Part shown: positions 34,629 through 43,694 of the stretch, piece by piece | Position numbering within the stretch: the stretch's first letter is position 1 | How the letters are laid out: the number at the start of each line of letters is the position of its first letter | Assembly: GCF_004136575.1 (NCBI RefSeq) | Contig: NZ_NOIQ01000011.1 | Coordinates: 1 to 64,000, forward strand | DNA length: 64,000 bases | Direction: 5' to 3' | Origin: Rothia koreensis | GTDB taxonomy: Bacteria; Actinomycetota; Actinomycetes; Actinomycetales; Micrococcaceae | The notes under the pieces: model-generated | Told to the model about the DNA's origin: nothing | Seen by the model: only the letters and a program-made list of their open reading frames with translations | Databases searched by the model: none | Program-made: the position numbers and the translations under genes

Positions 34629-35513
34629 TCAGTTCTTCTTGAACAGGCGGCCGAGGAACACGAAGAACGCTCCGACCGAAACGGCGAATGCGGCCAACGG
34701 CTTCCACCGGGCCTTGATGTTCTCCGGGTCGGACACGTTGGCGGTGAAGTTCGAGGCCGCCGACTTCGCCCGGTCCGGAGCCGACTGGGCGTCGGACTTG
34801 GACTTGTCCACGAGCCCCGAGGCGGAGGACTGGACGGAGGAGAACTGGTTCCCGAAGTCGTCCCGGAGGGACTTCAGGTGGTCGCGGCGGGCCTTGGTCC
34901 GCTGCTCCAGCTGGTCCTGAGTGGGCTGCGCATTCTCCGGCGCCTGACCCGACTTCTCCTGGTTCTTCTTCTCTTCCTTGGCCTTCTGCTTCTCGTCGGC
35001 CTTGGCCTCCTGCTTCTCCTGCATCTCACGGCGCACGCGGCTGGAGGTGTAGGACGAGCCTTCCTTGGCAACCCCGAGGTCGTAGAGGAAGCCGAAGATC
35101 GCGGATTCCGGCTTGAGCGGAAGCTGCTTCTTGATCTTCAGCAGGCCAATGAGCGCGAAAATTGCCAGCAGGACAATGAACAAGGCGGCGAAAAGCAGGG
35201 CCGAGAGCCACAGCGGCATCACGGTCGCGAGACCGGCAATGGCCGCGCCGATCAGAGCAATGGTCGCGAAGAGCAGGAACACGAGGCCGACCACGACGAA
35301 GGCAGCGCCCACGCCGAGCTTGACGCCCTTGTCCTTCATCTCCAGCTTGGCGATCTGGATTTCGTCCTTGATCTGCTTGGGGCCCAAGCGGGAGGCCACC
35401 TTGCCGATACCCAGGACCTGGCTGGCCCCAGCCTTCAGAGAGCTGACGCCTCCCCGGTAGGAGCGGGGCTTCTGCTGGTCAGTGGTCTCTCCGTTGTCGA
35501 TGGAGTGAGACAT
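34629..35513 (-). CDS. Actinobacterial holin-X (DUF1469) membrane protein with DUF3618-like tail
   Basis: A 294-aa protein. Residues ~45-150 fit the phage holin superfamily III/DUF1469 type: an amphipathic IKDEIQIAKLEMKDKGVKLG then two transmembrane helices ([20 protein letters not shown] and LWLSALLFAALFIVLLAIFA). A charged helical stretch follows (QEKQEAKADEKQKAKEEKK), then a DUF3618-like end with a last hydrophobic helix (PLAAFAVSVGAFFVFLGRLF). These fused proteins are ordinary chromosomal genes in actinobacteria, not evidence of a prophage. The ATG is at 35513. Confidence 0.78.
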   Translation of the reverse strand: MSHSIDNGETTDQQKPRSYRGGVSSLKAGASQVLGIGKVASRLGPKQIKDEIQIAKLEMKDKGVKLGVGAAFVVVGLVFLLFATIALIGAAIAGLATVMPLWLSALLFAALFIVLLAIFALIGLLKIKKQLPLKPESAIFGFLYDLGVAKEGSSYTSSRVRREMQEKQEAKADEKQKAKEEKKNQEKSGQAPENAQPTQDQLEQRTKARRDHLKSLRDDFGNQFSSVQSSASGLVDKSKSDAQSAPDRAKSAASNFTANVSDPENIKARWKPLAAFAVSVGAFFVFLGRLFKKN

Positions 35514-36117
35514 CAAGCCTCCCTAGTCAATGTCATTGAATTTCACAGCCAAACCTATCATTTCTGGGGCGTCATAGAGAGTTGTGCCACGTGAGAACGC
35601 ACTTCTGAGTTTTTTGTTCTTCCAGGGAACCTACTGACGAATCGAATACGTCGAACTGTTTCAGATCCGTACCATGTGCCGATCCACGCCGTTGCCGTCG
35701 CGTGAGCCGCGAAACGGCGCCCTCGCCCACCCGCCGGTGCGCAAGAGCGCGGCATCGGCCGAGCTCGTCGCGCGGGGTCCGGTGTCTGCAGAATCCTTCG
35801 AGCAAGAAGAGGAAACGGTACGAATTTCGATTGCGTCACTCGCCGAAAGAATCCCCGGGTGCGACGACGGCGTCACGATCTGCGCCGTGAATCCCACTTT
35901 TTGTTGCCCATTGTTCGAGTCGAGCCCCAGGGCACCTCTCACCTCTGCTGACGTCGAGGGGTTCAGGCGGCGGAGCAGTTGGGGCATTCGTCGTCCGCGA
36001 TCACTTCCCGGTACGACGTCGAGAAGGCGGGGCTTGTTGATTATCCGGCGGCGCTGGACTGGGGTGTGTCGATTTGAATCCGTGACCAAACCGTGACTCT
36101 GGCTGTTTCTGGGCATG
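35514..36117. other. Gene-free stretch next to tRNA-Asn
   Basis: I see no convincing gene in these ~600 bp. The open frames on both strands encode basic, Ser/Arg-rich strings with no recognisable domain. The 35530-35670 part is clearly AT-richer than its surroundings. An 11-bp-phased direct repeat, CCGTGAC at 36080-36086 and 36091-36097, lies at the edge nearest the tRNA. It could be a decayed insertion beside a tRNA gene, but no integrase or att duplication is visible. Confidence 0.5.
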
Positions 36118-36159
36118 AAAAAAGCCGGGATACCTGGCCGTTTGGCCTGGTATCCCGGC
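36118..36159 (-). terminator. Intrinsic terminator after tRNA-Asn
   Basis: 11-bp arms (36124-36134, 36149-36159) with inner GGCC/GGCC pairs around GTTT, followed on the minus strand by six T (36118-36123). This is a classical factor-independent terminator 7 bp after the tRNA. Confidence 0.92.
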
Positions 36160-36166
36160 GGTTTTG

Positions 36167-36241
36167 TGGCTCCCCCGACTGGATTCGAACCAGTAACCCT
36201 TCGATTAACAGTCGAATGCTCTGCCGTTGAGCTACGGGGGA
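36167..36241 (-). tRNA. tRNA-Asn (GUU)
   Basis: A 75-nt cloverleaf with encoded CCA: acceptor TCCCCCG/CGGGGGA, D arm with AACGGCA loop, anticodon loop CTGTTAA (GUU), and T arm ACTGG TTCGAAT CCAGT. Since gatCAB is in the window, this tRNA may be charged through the Asp-tRNA(Asn) amidation route. Confidence 0.97.
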
Positions 36242-36330
36242 CCGCTACTGACGTTCTTCAACGCTCGCAACAGCACTAAACTCTACAGGCTTCGCTGACA
36301 CGACGCAAAACGGGCCCTCGGTGACGATGG

Positions 36331-38208
36331 TCACCGCACCTCCGAGAGTTGGCGCCGCTTGGACTCGAGGTCGAGAATCTCTCGCTGGATGCTCCGGAAC
36401 CGATCCGCCTCGACCACGGAGTCGACTCGTTCGAGCTCGCGCACCTTGTCGCGTTGGCGCACGCTGAGCTCCTGGGCGAGGAGCCTGTTCAAGATCGAGA
36501 CGGCGTGGTTCTCGACCTGCCGCTGCGTGGTCGCAGGCAACGGGGCCACGGTCAGCTCGGCCAGCAGTGAGTGCGCGGCCTCGTGGGTGTGGTTTCTGAT
36601 CCCGTTGACCCAGCGTCCCCCGGGGACGGCGTCGATCTCGTCATGAGCAGCGAGGACGCCTCGAAGAATCTCGTGGTGCACCCGGTATCTCACTCGGATC
36701 GACGGCAACGCCTCCCACTGCGACCGCTCGACCAGATCCGGGACCTGGACCAGGACTTCGAGTGCCTGGCGTTCTCGGCGGGCGGCGGCGTCGTTGGTGT
36801 AGTCCGGCAGCTCGACCTGGGGTTTGGGTTGGTCTTCCGGGTCGGCCGACGCCGCCTGGACTTCTTCGCGGCGTCGTTCGACCGGCTGACGGGCCGCCTC
36901 ACGCACGGCGCCGTCGAGTTCCTCCAGGTCGACGCCGATCCATCGTGCGACCTCGCGCTGGTACGCATGGCGCAGACCCGAGTCCCTGATCGAGGCCACC
37001 ATCGGAGCGACAACCCTCATGGCGCGAATGCGACCCTCGATGCTCTCCAGGTCGAAGTCCCTCAGCGTGACCCGGATCGCGAATTCGAAGAGCGGCCGCT
37101 TGGCCTTGAGGAGGTCCCGCACCGCTTTGTCGCCGCGCTTGAGACGCAGGTCGCAGGGGTCCATTCCCTCCGGTGCCACGCACACGTACGTCTGCGCGCT
37201 GAACCGTTGGTCCTCCTGGAAAGCGTGGAGGGCCGCCTTCTGCCCAGCTTCGTCACCATCGAAGGTGAAGACCACTTCCCCGCCGGAGCCGTCGTCACCG
37301 AGCAGGCGCCGAACGATTTTGATGTGCTCGGTCCCGAACGCGGTGCCGCAGGTGGCCACCGCCGTCTCGATCCCGGCCAGGTGTGCCGCCATCACGTCGG
37401 TGTACCCCTCGACGACGACGATCTGCTTGCCCTGCGCGATCTTCCTCTTCGCGAGGTCGATCCCGTAGAGCACCTGGGACTTCTTGTAGAGCTGGGTCTC
37501 AGGGGTATTCAGGTACTTCGGCCCTTTGTCATCGTCGAAGAGCTTGCGGGCGCCGAACCCGATCGTCTCGCCGGTGAGGTTCCGAATCGGCCAGATCAGC
37601 CGCCCCCTGAAACGGTCGTACAGGCCGCGCTGTCCCTCGGAGAACATCCCCGTGGCCTTGAGTTCCTCATCCGTGAACCCGCGGTCCCGCAGGTGTTTGA
37701 GCAGGGTGGACCAGCCTTGGGGCGCATACCCGACGCCGAACTTCCGGGCGGCGTCGCCGTCGAACCCGCGGCCGCCCAGAAAGTTCTGGGCCGTCGAAGC
37801 CTGCCGCGTGTACAGGGCCTTCTCGAAGAATTCTTGCGCGATCTTGTGCGCGTCGATGAGCCGCTGCCGGCGCCCCTTCTCCTCCTTGGACGGGCCGCTG
37901 CCCTGTTCGTAATGGAGTTCGTATCCGACGCGGGCCGCCAGTCGCTCCACGGTCTCCGAGAAGGACGTGTGGTCCATCTCCATGACGAAAGAGATCACGT
38001 CCCCGGATTCACCGCACCCGAAACAGTGGTACGTGCCCATTTGGGGTCGAACGTGGAAGGACGGCGTGCGTTCGTCATGGAAGGGGCAGAGACCCTTGTA
38101 GGACCCGATGCCGGCGGACTTGAGCGTGACGTAGCCTTCGACGACCTCCCGGATGTCCGTGCGGGAGCGCACCTCGTCAATGTCCTCGCGTCGAATCAAA
38201 CCAGCCAC
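36331..38208 (-). CDS. dnaG: DNA primase
   Basis: It makes RNA primers at the replication fork. At 625 aa it has the N-terminal zinc-binding domain (CPFHDERTPSFH...YHCFGCGESGD; ligands C-H-C-C), the RNA polymerase core with TOPRIM motifs (IVVVEGYTDVMA and VFTFDGDEAGQKA) and a C-terminal helicase-binding region. It starts at a GTG (VAGLIRREDIDEVRSRTDI). dgt lies 61 bp upstream in the same direction, a pairing typical of actinobacteria. Confidence 0.96.
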   Translation of the reverse strand: MAGLIRREDIDEVRSRTDIREVVEGYVTLKSAGIGSYKGLCPFHDERTPSFHVRPQMGTYHCFGCGESGDVISFVMEMDHTSFSETVERLAARVGYELHYEQGSGPSKEEKGRRQRLIDAHKIAQEFFEKALYTRQASTAQNFLGGRGFDGDAARKFGVGYAPQGWSTLLKHLRDRGFTDEELKATGMFSEGQRGLYDRFRGRLIWPIRNLTGETIGFGARKLFDDDKGPKYLNTPETQLYKKSQVLYGIDLAKRKIAQGKQIVVVEGYTDVMAAHLAGIETAVATCGTAFGTEHIKIVRRLLGDDGSGGEVVFTFDGDEAGQKAALHAFQEDQRFSAQTYVCVAPEGMDPCDLRLKRGDKAVRDLLKAKRPLFEFAIRVTLRDFDLESIEGRIRAMRVVAPMVASIRDSGLRHAYQREVARWIGVDLEELDGAVREAARQPVERRREEVQAASADPEDQPKPQVELPDYTNDAAARRERQALEVLVQVPDLVERSQWEALPSIRVRYRVHHEILRGVLAAHDEIDAVPGGRWVNGIRNHTHEAAHSLLAELTVAPLPATTQRQVENHAVSILNRLLAQELSVRQRDKVRELERVDSVVEADRFRSIQREILDLESKRRQLSEVR

Positions 38209-38269
38209 GTGGGCCAGTTTATCCGCCCTGACAAATCCGGGCCGACCCGGACTGACGAATGTGGACGAC

Positions 38270-39574
38270 TCACCACAGGGGCTTGTCCCCGACCCTCCAG
38301 TTGAGGCCCGTGATGCGGTCGTGCAGGCGCACAGCAGAGGAATCCGTGAGCGATGCGACCTGATCCACCACGAGACGCAGGCGCGCGGCGTCGTCGTGAC
38401 GATCGGTCTCCCGCCAGTCTGCGGCGAACACGGGATCGAGGAAGATCCCGTCGGTGTCGAGGAGAGCCTGGACCAGGACGGCGAGCATCTCGCGCTGATT
38501 GTCGTACAGCGGCTCCTGATCCCGCACCGCCATCACGTAGGCGGTCGCGATGCCCTTCATGACGGCGATCTCGGTGATGGTGTCCCGAGGAATCCTCAGC
38601 CTGGCCGCATAACGGGTCAGGTTCCCTTCGCCGTATTCCGCCCGCGTTGCCGCGATCGCCTCGCCGGCGAAACGGCCGATCAACCGGCTCGTCAACGCCT
38701 TCAGAGCCGCCATGGAGGCACGGGTACCGGTCATGTGAGGCAACCACTCGTCGAGTTTCTGGAGGCGCGACAGGGCGTCGTCGAGTTCCTGCGGGTCCGT
38801 GTCCGGCATGTACCAGCGCTGGGTCCACGTCAGGACCCGTTCACGATCCCCCGCGCGGTCCATCCACCCCAGCTGCACATGCCCTCCGAAGACGGCGTCC
38901 TCGACATCGTGGACCGAGTAGGAGATGTCGTCGGCGAGATCCATGACCTGTGCCTCCAGGCACTTCCGTCCTTCCGGGGCGCCCTCCCGGAACCAGTCGA
39001 AGACCGGAAGATCGTCCTCGTAGACGCCGAATTTTCGGCTCCTGGTGCCGTTGCGGACCGGGGCGTCCTCCTTGGCCCACGGATACTTGCAGGCCGCGTC
39101 GAGTGAAGCCCTCGTGAGGTTCAGCCCCGCGGATCGTCCGTCGGGCATGATGACCTTGGGTTCGAGCCGGGTCAGGAGCCTGAGCGTCTGGGCGTTGCCC
39201 TCGAACCCGCCCGCATCGGCCGCAATCGCATCGAGGGCGGCTTCGCCGTTGTGGCCGAAGGGCGGGTGACCGAGGTCGTGGGCCAGGCAGGCCGCGTCGA
39301 CGACGTCGGGGTCGCACCCGATCATCCGGCCCACCTCCCGACCGACTTGTGCGACCTCGAGCGAGTGGGTCAGGCGAGTCCGGATGAAGTCGTCCGAGCT
39401 CGGAGAGACGACCTGAGTCTTGAATCCCAGCCGGCGGAGGGCAGAGGAATGCAGAACCCGGGCCCGATCGCGCTCGAACTGGCTGCGGTAGAGATTCTTG
39501 TGATGCTCCGGAAACCAACGGTCAGCATCCCGGGGCGAATAACCGGGCTGACGGGGTTCGGTCGGAGAAGTCAT
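38270..39574 (-). CDS. dgt: Deoxyguanosinetriphosphate triphosphohydrolase-like HD protein
   Basis: A 434-aa HD-superfamily dNTPase that releases triphosphate from dGTP or other dNTPs. It has the start region SALRRLGFKTQVVSPSSDDF, then TRLTHSLEVAQVGRE with the first metal His, and HDLGHPPFGHNGE with the HD pair. Other conserved stretches are LEAQVMDLADDISYSVHDVE and the C-terminal helices. The second-strand length matches the type 2 dGTPase-like group. It is in line with dnaG, suggesting co-transcription for nucleotide-pool control around replication. Confidence 0.92.
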   Translation of the reverse strand: MTSPTEPRQPGYSPRDADRWFPEHHKNLYRSQFERDRARVLHSSALRRLGFKTQVVSPSSDDFIRTRLTHSLEVAQVGREVGRMIGCDPDVVDAACLAHDLGHPPFGHNGEAALDAIAADAGGFEGNAQTLRLLTRLEPKVIMPDGRSAGLNLTRASLDAACKYPWAKEDAPVRNGTRSRKFGVYEDDLPVFDWFREGAPEGRKCLEAQVMDLADDISYSVHDVEDAVFGGHVQLGWMDRAGDRERVLTWTQRWYMPDTDPQELDDALSRLQKLDEWLPHMTGTRASMAALKALTSRLIGRFAGEAIAATRAEYGEGNLTRYAARLRIPRDTITEIAVMKGIATAYVMAVRDQEPLYDNQREMLAVLVQALLDTDGIFLDPVFAADWRETDRHDDAARLRLVVDQVASLTDSSAVRLHDRITGLNWRVGDKPLW

Positions 39575-39679
39575 GTGGGGGTTCGCCTTTGTCGGGGAAA
39601 CGAGTCGTACCCAGGCTACCGCGCCATGGCGCGGGAGACGGCGAAAGAAGCAGGCGGCAACACATCTTGCCGCCTCGGG

Positions 39680-40849
39680 TCAGCCCCCGGACACATCGAG
39701 TTCGGCGTCCGCGAGCCCGAGCCTCTCGGCATCGCCCAGGATGCGGGAATCGAGCCACCCGTCCGGAAGATGCACCTTTTTCGGCGATCCCGCACGCCCC
39801 CTGGGCCCTTCGACATCCGCGCCGGGGTACGGCAACGACTGGTCGAGTTGGCCCAGCAAATCGCGGAATTCCGCAAGGGTGCTGACCTGCGCCATCTGCG
39901 CGCGGAGCTCGCCACCGACCGGGTACCCCTTGAAGTACCACGCAATGTGCTTGCGGATTTCGCGCATTCCTCGGCGTTCCTCCCCGAAGGTCTCCACGAG
40001 CAGTTCCGCGTGACGATAGATGATCGTGCTGACTTCGGCGACTCCGGGACGGAAACGTTCATCGCGGCCTTCGAACGCGGCCTGGAGATCGCCGAAGAGC
40101 CAAGGCCTCCCCTGGCACCCGCGACCGATCACGACGCCGTCCACTCCGGTCTGCTCGACCATGCGGGCGGCGTCTTCCGCGGACCAGATGTCGCCGTTGC
40201 CGAGGACCGGCACGTCCGGGACGGCCTCCCGGAGTTCCGCGATCGAGTCCCAGTCCGCCTGGCCCGAATAGTGCTGTGCCGCGGTCCGGCCGTGCAGCGC
40301 GATCGCGGCCACCCCGGCGTCGCGAGCCGTCTTGGCCGCGTCGAGGAAAGTGATGTGGTCATCATCGACGCCCTTGCGCATCTTGACCGTGACCGGGATG
40401 TCCGCGCGCGACGCCTCGCGCACCGCGGTACCGACGATCGCTTCGAACAGATCGGTCTTCCACGGAAGGGCCGAGCCACCACCGTTCTTGGTCACCTTGG
40501 GAACCGGGCACCCGAAGTTCAGGTCGATGTGATCGGCCCGGTCCTCCTCGGCGACCATGCGGATGGCCTTGCCGACGTTGACCGCGTCGACTCCGTAGAT
40601 CTGGATCGAGCGGATCTTCTCATCGTCATCGTGATCGATGATCCTCAGCGACTCGGGGCGCCGTTCGACGAGCGCCCGGGCCGTGACCATTTCGGTCACG
40701 TACAGTCCCCCGCCGTATTCGCGACACAGTCTGCGGAAGGCCCTGTTGGTCACACCCGCCATGGGGGCGAGGACGACCGGCACGTCCACCGTGAGGCGGC
40801 CGAGCTGGAGCGGAGGCAGGGACAGGCGAGTCGGGATGGCAGTAGTCAC
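39680..40849 (-). CDS. dusB: tRNA-dihydrouridine synthase
   Basis: An FMN enzyme reducing uridines in the tRNA D loop. It has 389 aa and a TIM-barrel N-terminus: VVLAPMAGVTNRAFRRLCRE, the catalytic cysteine in DLNFGCPVPKVTKNGGGSAL, KMRKGVDDD, LHGRTAAQHYSG, NGDIWSAEDA and GVVIGRGCQGRPW for FMN phosphate. The start is a GTG. It lies 105 bp upstream of dgt on the same strand, completing the dusB-dgt-dnaG order seen in related genomes. Confidence 0.94.
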   Translation of the reverse strand: MTTAIPTRLSLPPLQLGRLTVDVPVVLAPMAGVTNRAFRRLCREYGGGLYVTEMVTARALVERRPESLRIIDHDDDEKIRSIQIYGVDAVNVGKAIRMVAEEDRADHIDLNFGCPVPKVTKNGGGSALPWKTDLFEAIVGTAVREASRADIPVTVKMRKGVDDDHITFLDAAKTARDAGVAAIALHGRTAAQHYSGQADWDSIAELREAVPDVPVLGNGDIWSAEDAARMVEQTGVDGVVIGRGCQGRPWLFGDLQAAFEGRDERFRPGVAEVSTIIYRHAELLVETFGEERRGMREIRKHIAWYFKGYPVGGELRAQMAQVSTLAEFRDLLGQLDQSLPYPGADVEGPRGRAGSPKKVHLPDGWLDSRILGDAERLGLADAELDVSGG

Positions 40850-40950
40850 CCTGCGATTTTCTCACACGCGGCTCCGACAGCGGGCCGAGGAGGAGCGAAC
40901 TCACATCTCCCGGCCCGCCCCAGCGGTGTGCCAGCAGGCGCGGACTGGAC

Positions 40951-42324
40951 TCAGACGGCGTGGGCGTCGGCCACGGAGAGCGCCTCGTCGATGATGCGGA
41001 GCCCCTCGCGGGCCTCCTCGGTCGACATGTTCAGGGGCGGAGCCACATGGATCCGGTTGTAGTTTGCGAAGGGCAGCATGCCGCCTGCCTTCAGCGCCCC
41101 GATGAGTTCTCCCATGGCGGCAGAGGATCCGCCGTACGGCGCCAAGGGCTCCTTGGTCTGCCGATCCTTGACGAGCTCGATGGCCCAGAAACATCCGAGG
41201 CCTCGGACATCGCCGACCGACGGGTGTTTCTCCGCAATCTCCGCAAGCCCGGGACCGAAGACCTCCGTGCCGAGGCGCCGAGCGTTCTCGACCATTCCCT
41301 CGTCCTTCATCGCCTGTATCGTCGCCACGGCCGCGGCGCAGGCGAGAGGGTGGCCCGAATAGGTCAGCCCGCCGGGATAGGGTCGCTCCGCGAAGGTCTG
41401 GTAGATCTCGTCCGAGATCGCGACGCCGCCGAGCGGCACATACCCGGAGTTCACGCCCTTGGCGAAGGTCATCAGGTCAGGCCGCTGGTCCCAGTGGTCC
41501 ACGGCGAACCACTCACCGGTTCGCCCGAACCCGACCATGACTTCGTCGGCGATCCAGACGATGCCGTACTTGTCCGCGAGGTTTCTCACCCCCTGCATGT
41601 AGCCCTTCGGGGGAACGTAGATCCCCGGAGTGCCCGGAACGGATTCCAGGATCAGCGCGGCGATGCTCTCTGGTCCCTCCAGGAGAATCACGTCCTCCAG
41701 GTGGCGCAGGGCCCGGGTGGTCTCTTCCTCCTCGCTGGTCGAGTCGAAGTACGACCTGTAGGGGTATGCAGGCAGGAAGCGGGCCACACCCACACCGGCA
41801 TGATCGTTGCCGAACCGACGGGTGTCGCCCGTTACGTTGACCGCGAGGTCCGTGCCGCCGTGATAGCTGCGGTAGGCCGAGAGAACCTTGTGTCGACCGG
41901 TGTGCACCCTGGCCATCCGGATCGCGTGCTCGTTGGCGTCCGCTCCCCCGTTGGTGAAGAACACGTGGTTCAGGTCTCCGGGCGTGAGTTCGGCGATCAG
42001 CCGGGCCGCCTCGGAGCGGGCGGCGTTGACATGCGACGGGGCAATCGTGCAGATCTTTGCCGCTTGGTCCTGGATCGCCCGGACGACGGCGGGGTGCTGG
42101 TGCCCGATATTCGTGTTCACCATCTGGGAGGAGAAGTCCAGGAGCCTGCGGCCCTCGCCGTCCCAGACGTAGGAGCCTTCCGTGCGGAGAACGGTCATCG
42201 GGTCCAACCCCGCCTGCGCGGACCACGAATGGAACACGTGCTCCCGATCCTGTTGATAGGCGCGGCGACCTTCCTCGATGTCGGCGTCGGTAACACCCGC
42301 GATGAAAGTTCCTGGTGTGCTCAT
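40951..42324 (-). CDS. Class III (omega) aminotransferase
   Basis: A PLP enzyme of 457 aa that moves amino groups from non-alpha amines such as beta-alanine, taurine, GABA or putrescine to a keto acid. Motifs: WDGEGRRLLDFSSQMVNTNI, the PLP phosphate loop TNGGADANEHAIRMAR, YRSYHGGTDLAVNVTGD, IADEVMVGFGRTGEW and the Schiff-base lysine in LMTFAKGVNSGYVPLGGV. The ATG at 42324 has GGAGAGGGG upstream. It is divergent from an SDR gene, so the pair may work together (amine to aldehyde or ketone, then reduction). The substrate is unknown; taurine/omega-amino-acid:pyruvate enzymes look closest. Confidence 0.88.
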   Translation of the reverse strand: MSTPGTFIAGVTDADIEEGRRAYQQDREHVFHSWSAQAGLDPMTVLRTEGSYVWDGEGRRLLDFSSQMVNTNIGHQHPAVVRAIQDQAAKICTIAPSHVNAARSEAARLIAELTPGDLNHVFFTNGGADANEHAIRMARVHTGRHKVLSAYRSYHGGTDLAVNVTGDTRRFGNDHAGVGVARFLPAYPYRSYFDSTSEEEETTRALRHLEDVILLEGPESIAALILESVPGTPGIYVPPKGYMQGVRNLADKYGIVWIADEVMVGFGRTGEWFAVDHWDQRPDLMTFAKGVNSGYVPLGGVAISDEIYQTFAERPYPGGLTYSGHPLACAAAVATIQAMKDEGMVENARRLGTEVFGPGLAEIAEKHPSVGDVRGLGCFWAIELVKDRQTKEPLAPYGGSSAAMGELIGALKAGGMLPFANYNRIHVAPPLNMSTEEAREGLRIIDEALSVADAHAV

Positions 42325-42496
42325 GGGATCCCCTCTCCGTGACCGGCCGTGCTTCGGGCGGTCTTCCAACCCTATATATTTCCATGCCACGAATTCGTCC
42401 GAAAACCTCGACTCCGCACCCGCGGGATTTCTACCGTTGACGTACCGGGAGACATTCGACCCGGGACCGACCAGGTGTTACGGAGGACAGCACGCC
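42325..42496. promoter_or_regulatory. Divergent promoter region, aminotransferase/SDR
   Basis: These 172 bp separate the divergent genes. CTATATATTT at about 42372 is the only AT-rich patch and could hold a -10 box for either gene. I see no clear operator dyad. Confidence 0.35.
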
Positions 42497-43294
42497 ATGA
42501 AACGTTTCGAGAACCGTCGAGTCATCATCACGGGGGCGGCGACCGGCATCGGCCGTGCCACGGCCCAACGCCTTGCCTCCGAAGGAGCGATTCTGGGGCT
42601 GGTGGACGTCAACCAGAAGGATCTGGAGACCGCGGCCCAGGCCGCGCGGGACGCGGGCGCAGACGTCGAGACCTTCGTCGTCGACGTCGCCGACGAAGAA
42701 TCCGTCCGGGGTCTGGCCCAGCAGGTCAGCGATGTATGGGGTGGCATCGACGCCCTGGTCAACAACGCGGGAGTCGACAACAAGGGCGGCAAGGTCCACG
42801 AATATCCGACCGAGCTCTTCGACAAGATCATCGCGGTGGACCTGCGCGGTACATTCCTGATGACCAAGTACCTGGTGCCACTCATGTTCGACGCCGGGCA
42901 CGGAGCCATCGTCAACATGGCTTCCTTCTCAGGGCTTGCCGCGGACGCCGATCGGTCGGGCTACAACGCGGCCAAGGGCGGCGTCGTCAATTTCACGCGG
43001 GCGACGGCGACCGACTATGGGTCCCGCAACATTCGGGCCAATGCGGTCTGCCCGGGCACCATTGAGACCCCGCTCGTCGACGAGCTGGTCGGATCGGCCG
43101 ATGCGGAAGGCAAGAGCTTCCGGGAGCAGCAGGCTCGCGTCACCCCGCTCGAACGCCTCGGGAAACCCGAAGAGGTGGCCGCGGTGGTGGCCTTCCTGGC
43201 CTCCGACGATTCCTCCTTCGTCACGGGCGAGACGATCACGGTCGATGGCGGCGTCATGGCTTTCACCTGGCCCGCGAGCGCACTGACCGGGTGA
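42497..43294 (+). CDS. Short-chain dehydrogenase/reductase (SDR)
   Basis: A classical SDR of 265 aa. The cofactor motif is ITGAATGIGRATA (TGxxxGxG), VDVNQKD indicates NAD preference (Asp after strand 2), and NNAG, ASFSG (catalytic Ser), GYNAAKGG (YxxxK) and VCPGTIETPLVDEL follow. GGAGG lies about 10 nt before the ATG at 42497. It is divergent from a class III aminotransferase. The substrate is unknown; the sequence type resembles 3-oxoacyl-ACP reductase-like or polyol dehydrogenases. Confidence 0.9.
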   Translation: MKRFENRRVIITGAATGIGRATAQRLASEGAILGLVDVNQKDLETAAQAARDAGADVETFVVDVADEESVRGLAQQVSDVWGGIDALVNNAGVDNKGGKVHEYPTELFDKIIAVDLRGTFLMTKYLVPLMFDAGHGAIVNMASFSGLAADADRSGYNAAKGGVVNFTRATATDYGSRNIRANAVCPGTIETPLVDELVGSADAEGKSFREQQARVTPLERLGKPEEVAAVVAFLASDDSSFVTGETITVDGGVMAFTWPASALTG

Positions 43295-43299
43295 GCGGA

Positions 43300-43668
43300 T
43301 CAGGTCTCCGGGAGGCCCGCGACCGCTTCCGCCCACGCCCGGGCCAGCATGTCCTCGTCCGCCAGAACCTCGCTCAGGCGCACTCGGTGGCCCGAGGCCG
43401 CGGTCGATGTCGCGGGTCCGTCACCGTCGCGGTTCAGGAGCCCCTCGCGTTCCCAGTGCGGGACCGCCGTGGCCTCGTGCCCGGGAATCTCTCCCTGGGC
43501 GTTGACGATGCGCCACCACGGGACGTTGCCGCCCCAACGGGACATCGTGTACCCGACCACGCGCGGAACCTCACCGACCACGCGACCTATCAGGCCGTAC
43601 GTCGCGGCCCGGCCTTCCGGGACGCATTCCACGGCCCGCAGGATCCTCTCCACGCGTACGTCGTCCAT
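43300..43668 (-). CDS. Alkyltransferase-like (MGMT-fold) DNA base-flipping protein
   Basis: A 122-aa MGMT-domain protein. ERILRAVECVPEGRAATYGLIGRVVG and VVGYTMSRWGG match the DNA-binding half of O6-alkylguanine transferases. Where repair enzymes have PCHR, this protein reads NVPWWRIVNAQGEI: the reactive Cys is Trp and the His is also Trp. That makes it an alkyltransferase-like protein that can flip out alkylated bases but not remove the alkyl group. Known ATLs have PWHR, so PWWR is a less usual form. The start at 43668 fits the family; it follows the GNAT gene by 26 bp and is convergent with the SDR gene. Confidence 0.85.
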   Translation of the reverse strand: MDDVRVERILRAVECVPEGRAATYGLIGRVVGEVPRVVGYTMSRWGGNVPWWRIVNAQGEIPGHEATAVPHWEREGLLNRDGDGPATSTAASGHRVRLSEVLADEDMLARAWAEAVAGLPET

Positions 43669-43694
43669 CGTCTGTGTCCAGGTCCAGCGGGCGG

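Noticed and set aside
34629-35513. Prophage holin gene as a sign of a prophage
   Set aside because: The holin-X/DUF1469 plus DUF3618 fusion is a common chromosomal actinobacterial membrane protein and no phage genes lie nearby.
35661-36116. Open frames on both strands of the gap beside tRNA-Asn
   Set aside because: No start signal, no domain, biased Ser/Arg composition and overlapping frames on opposite strands.
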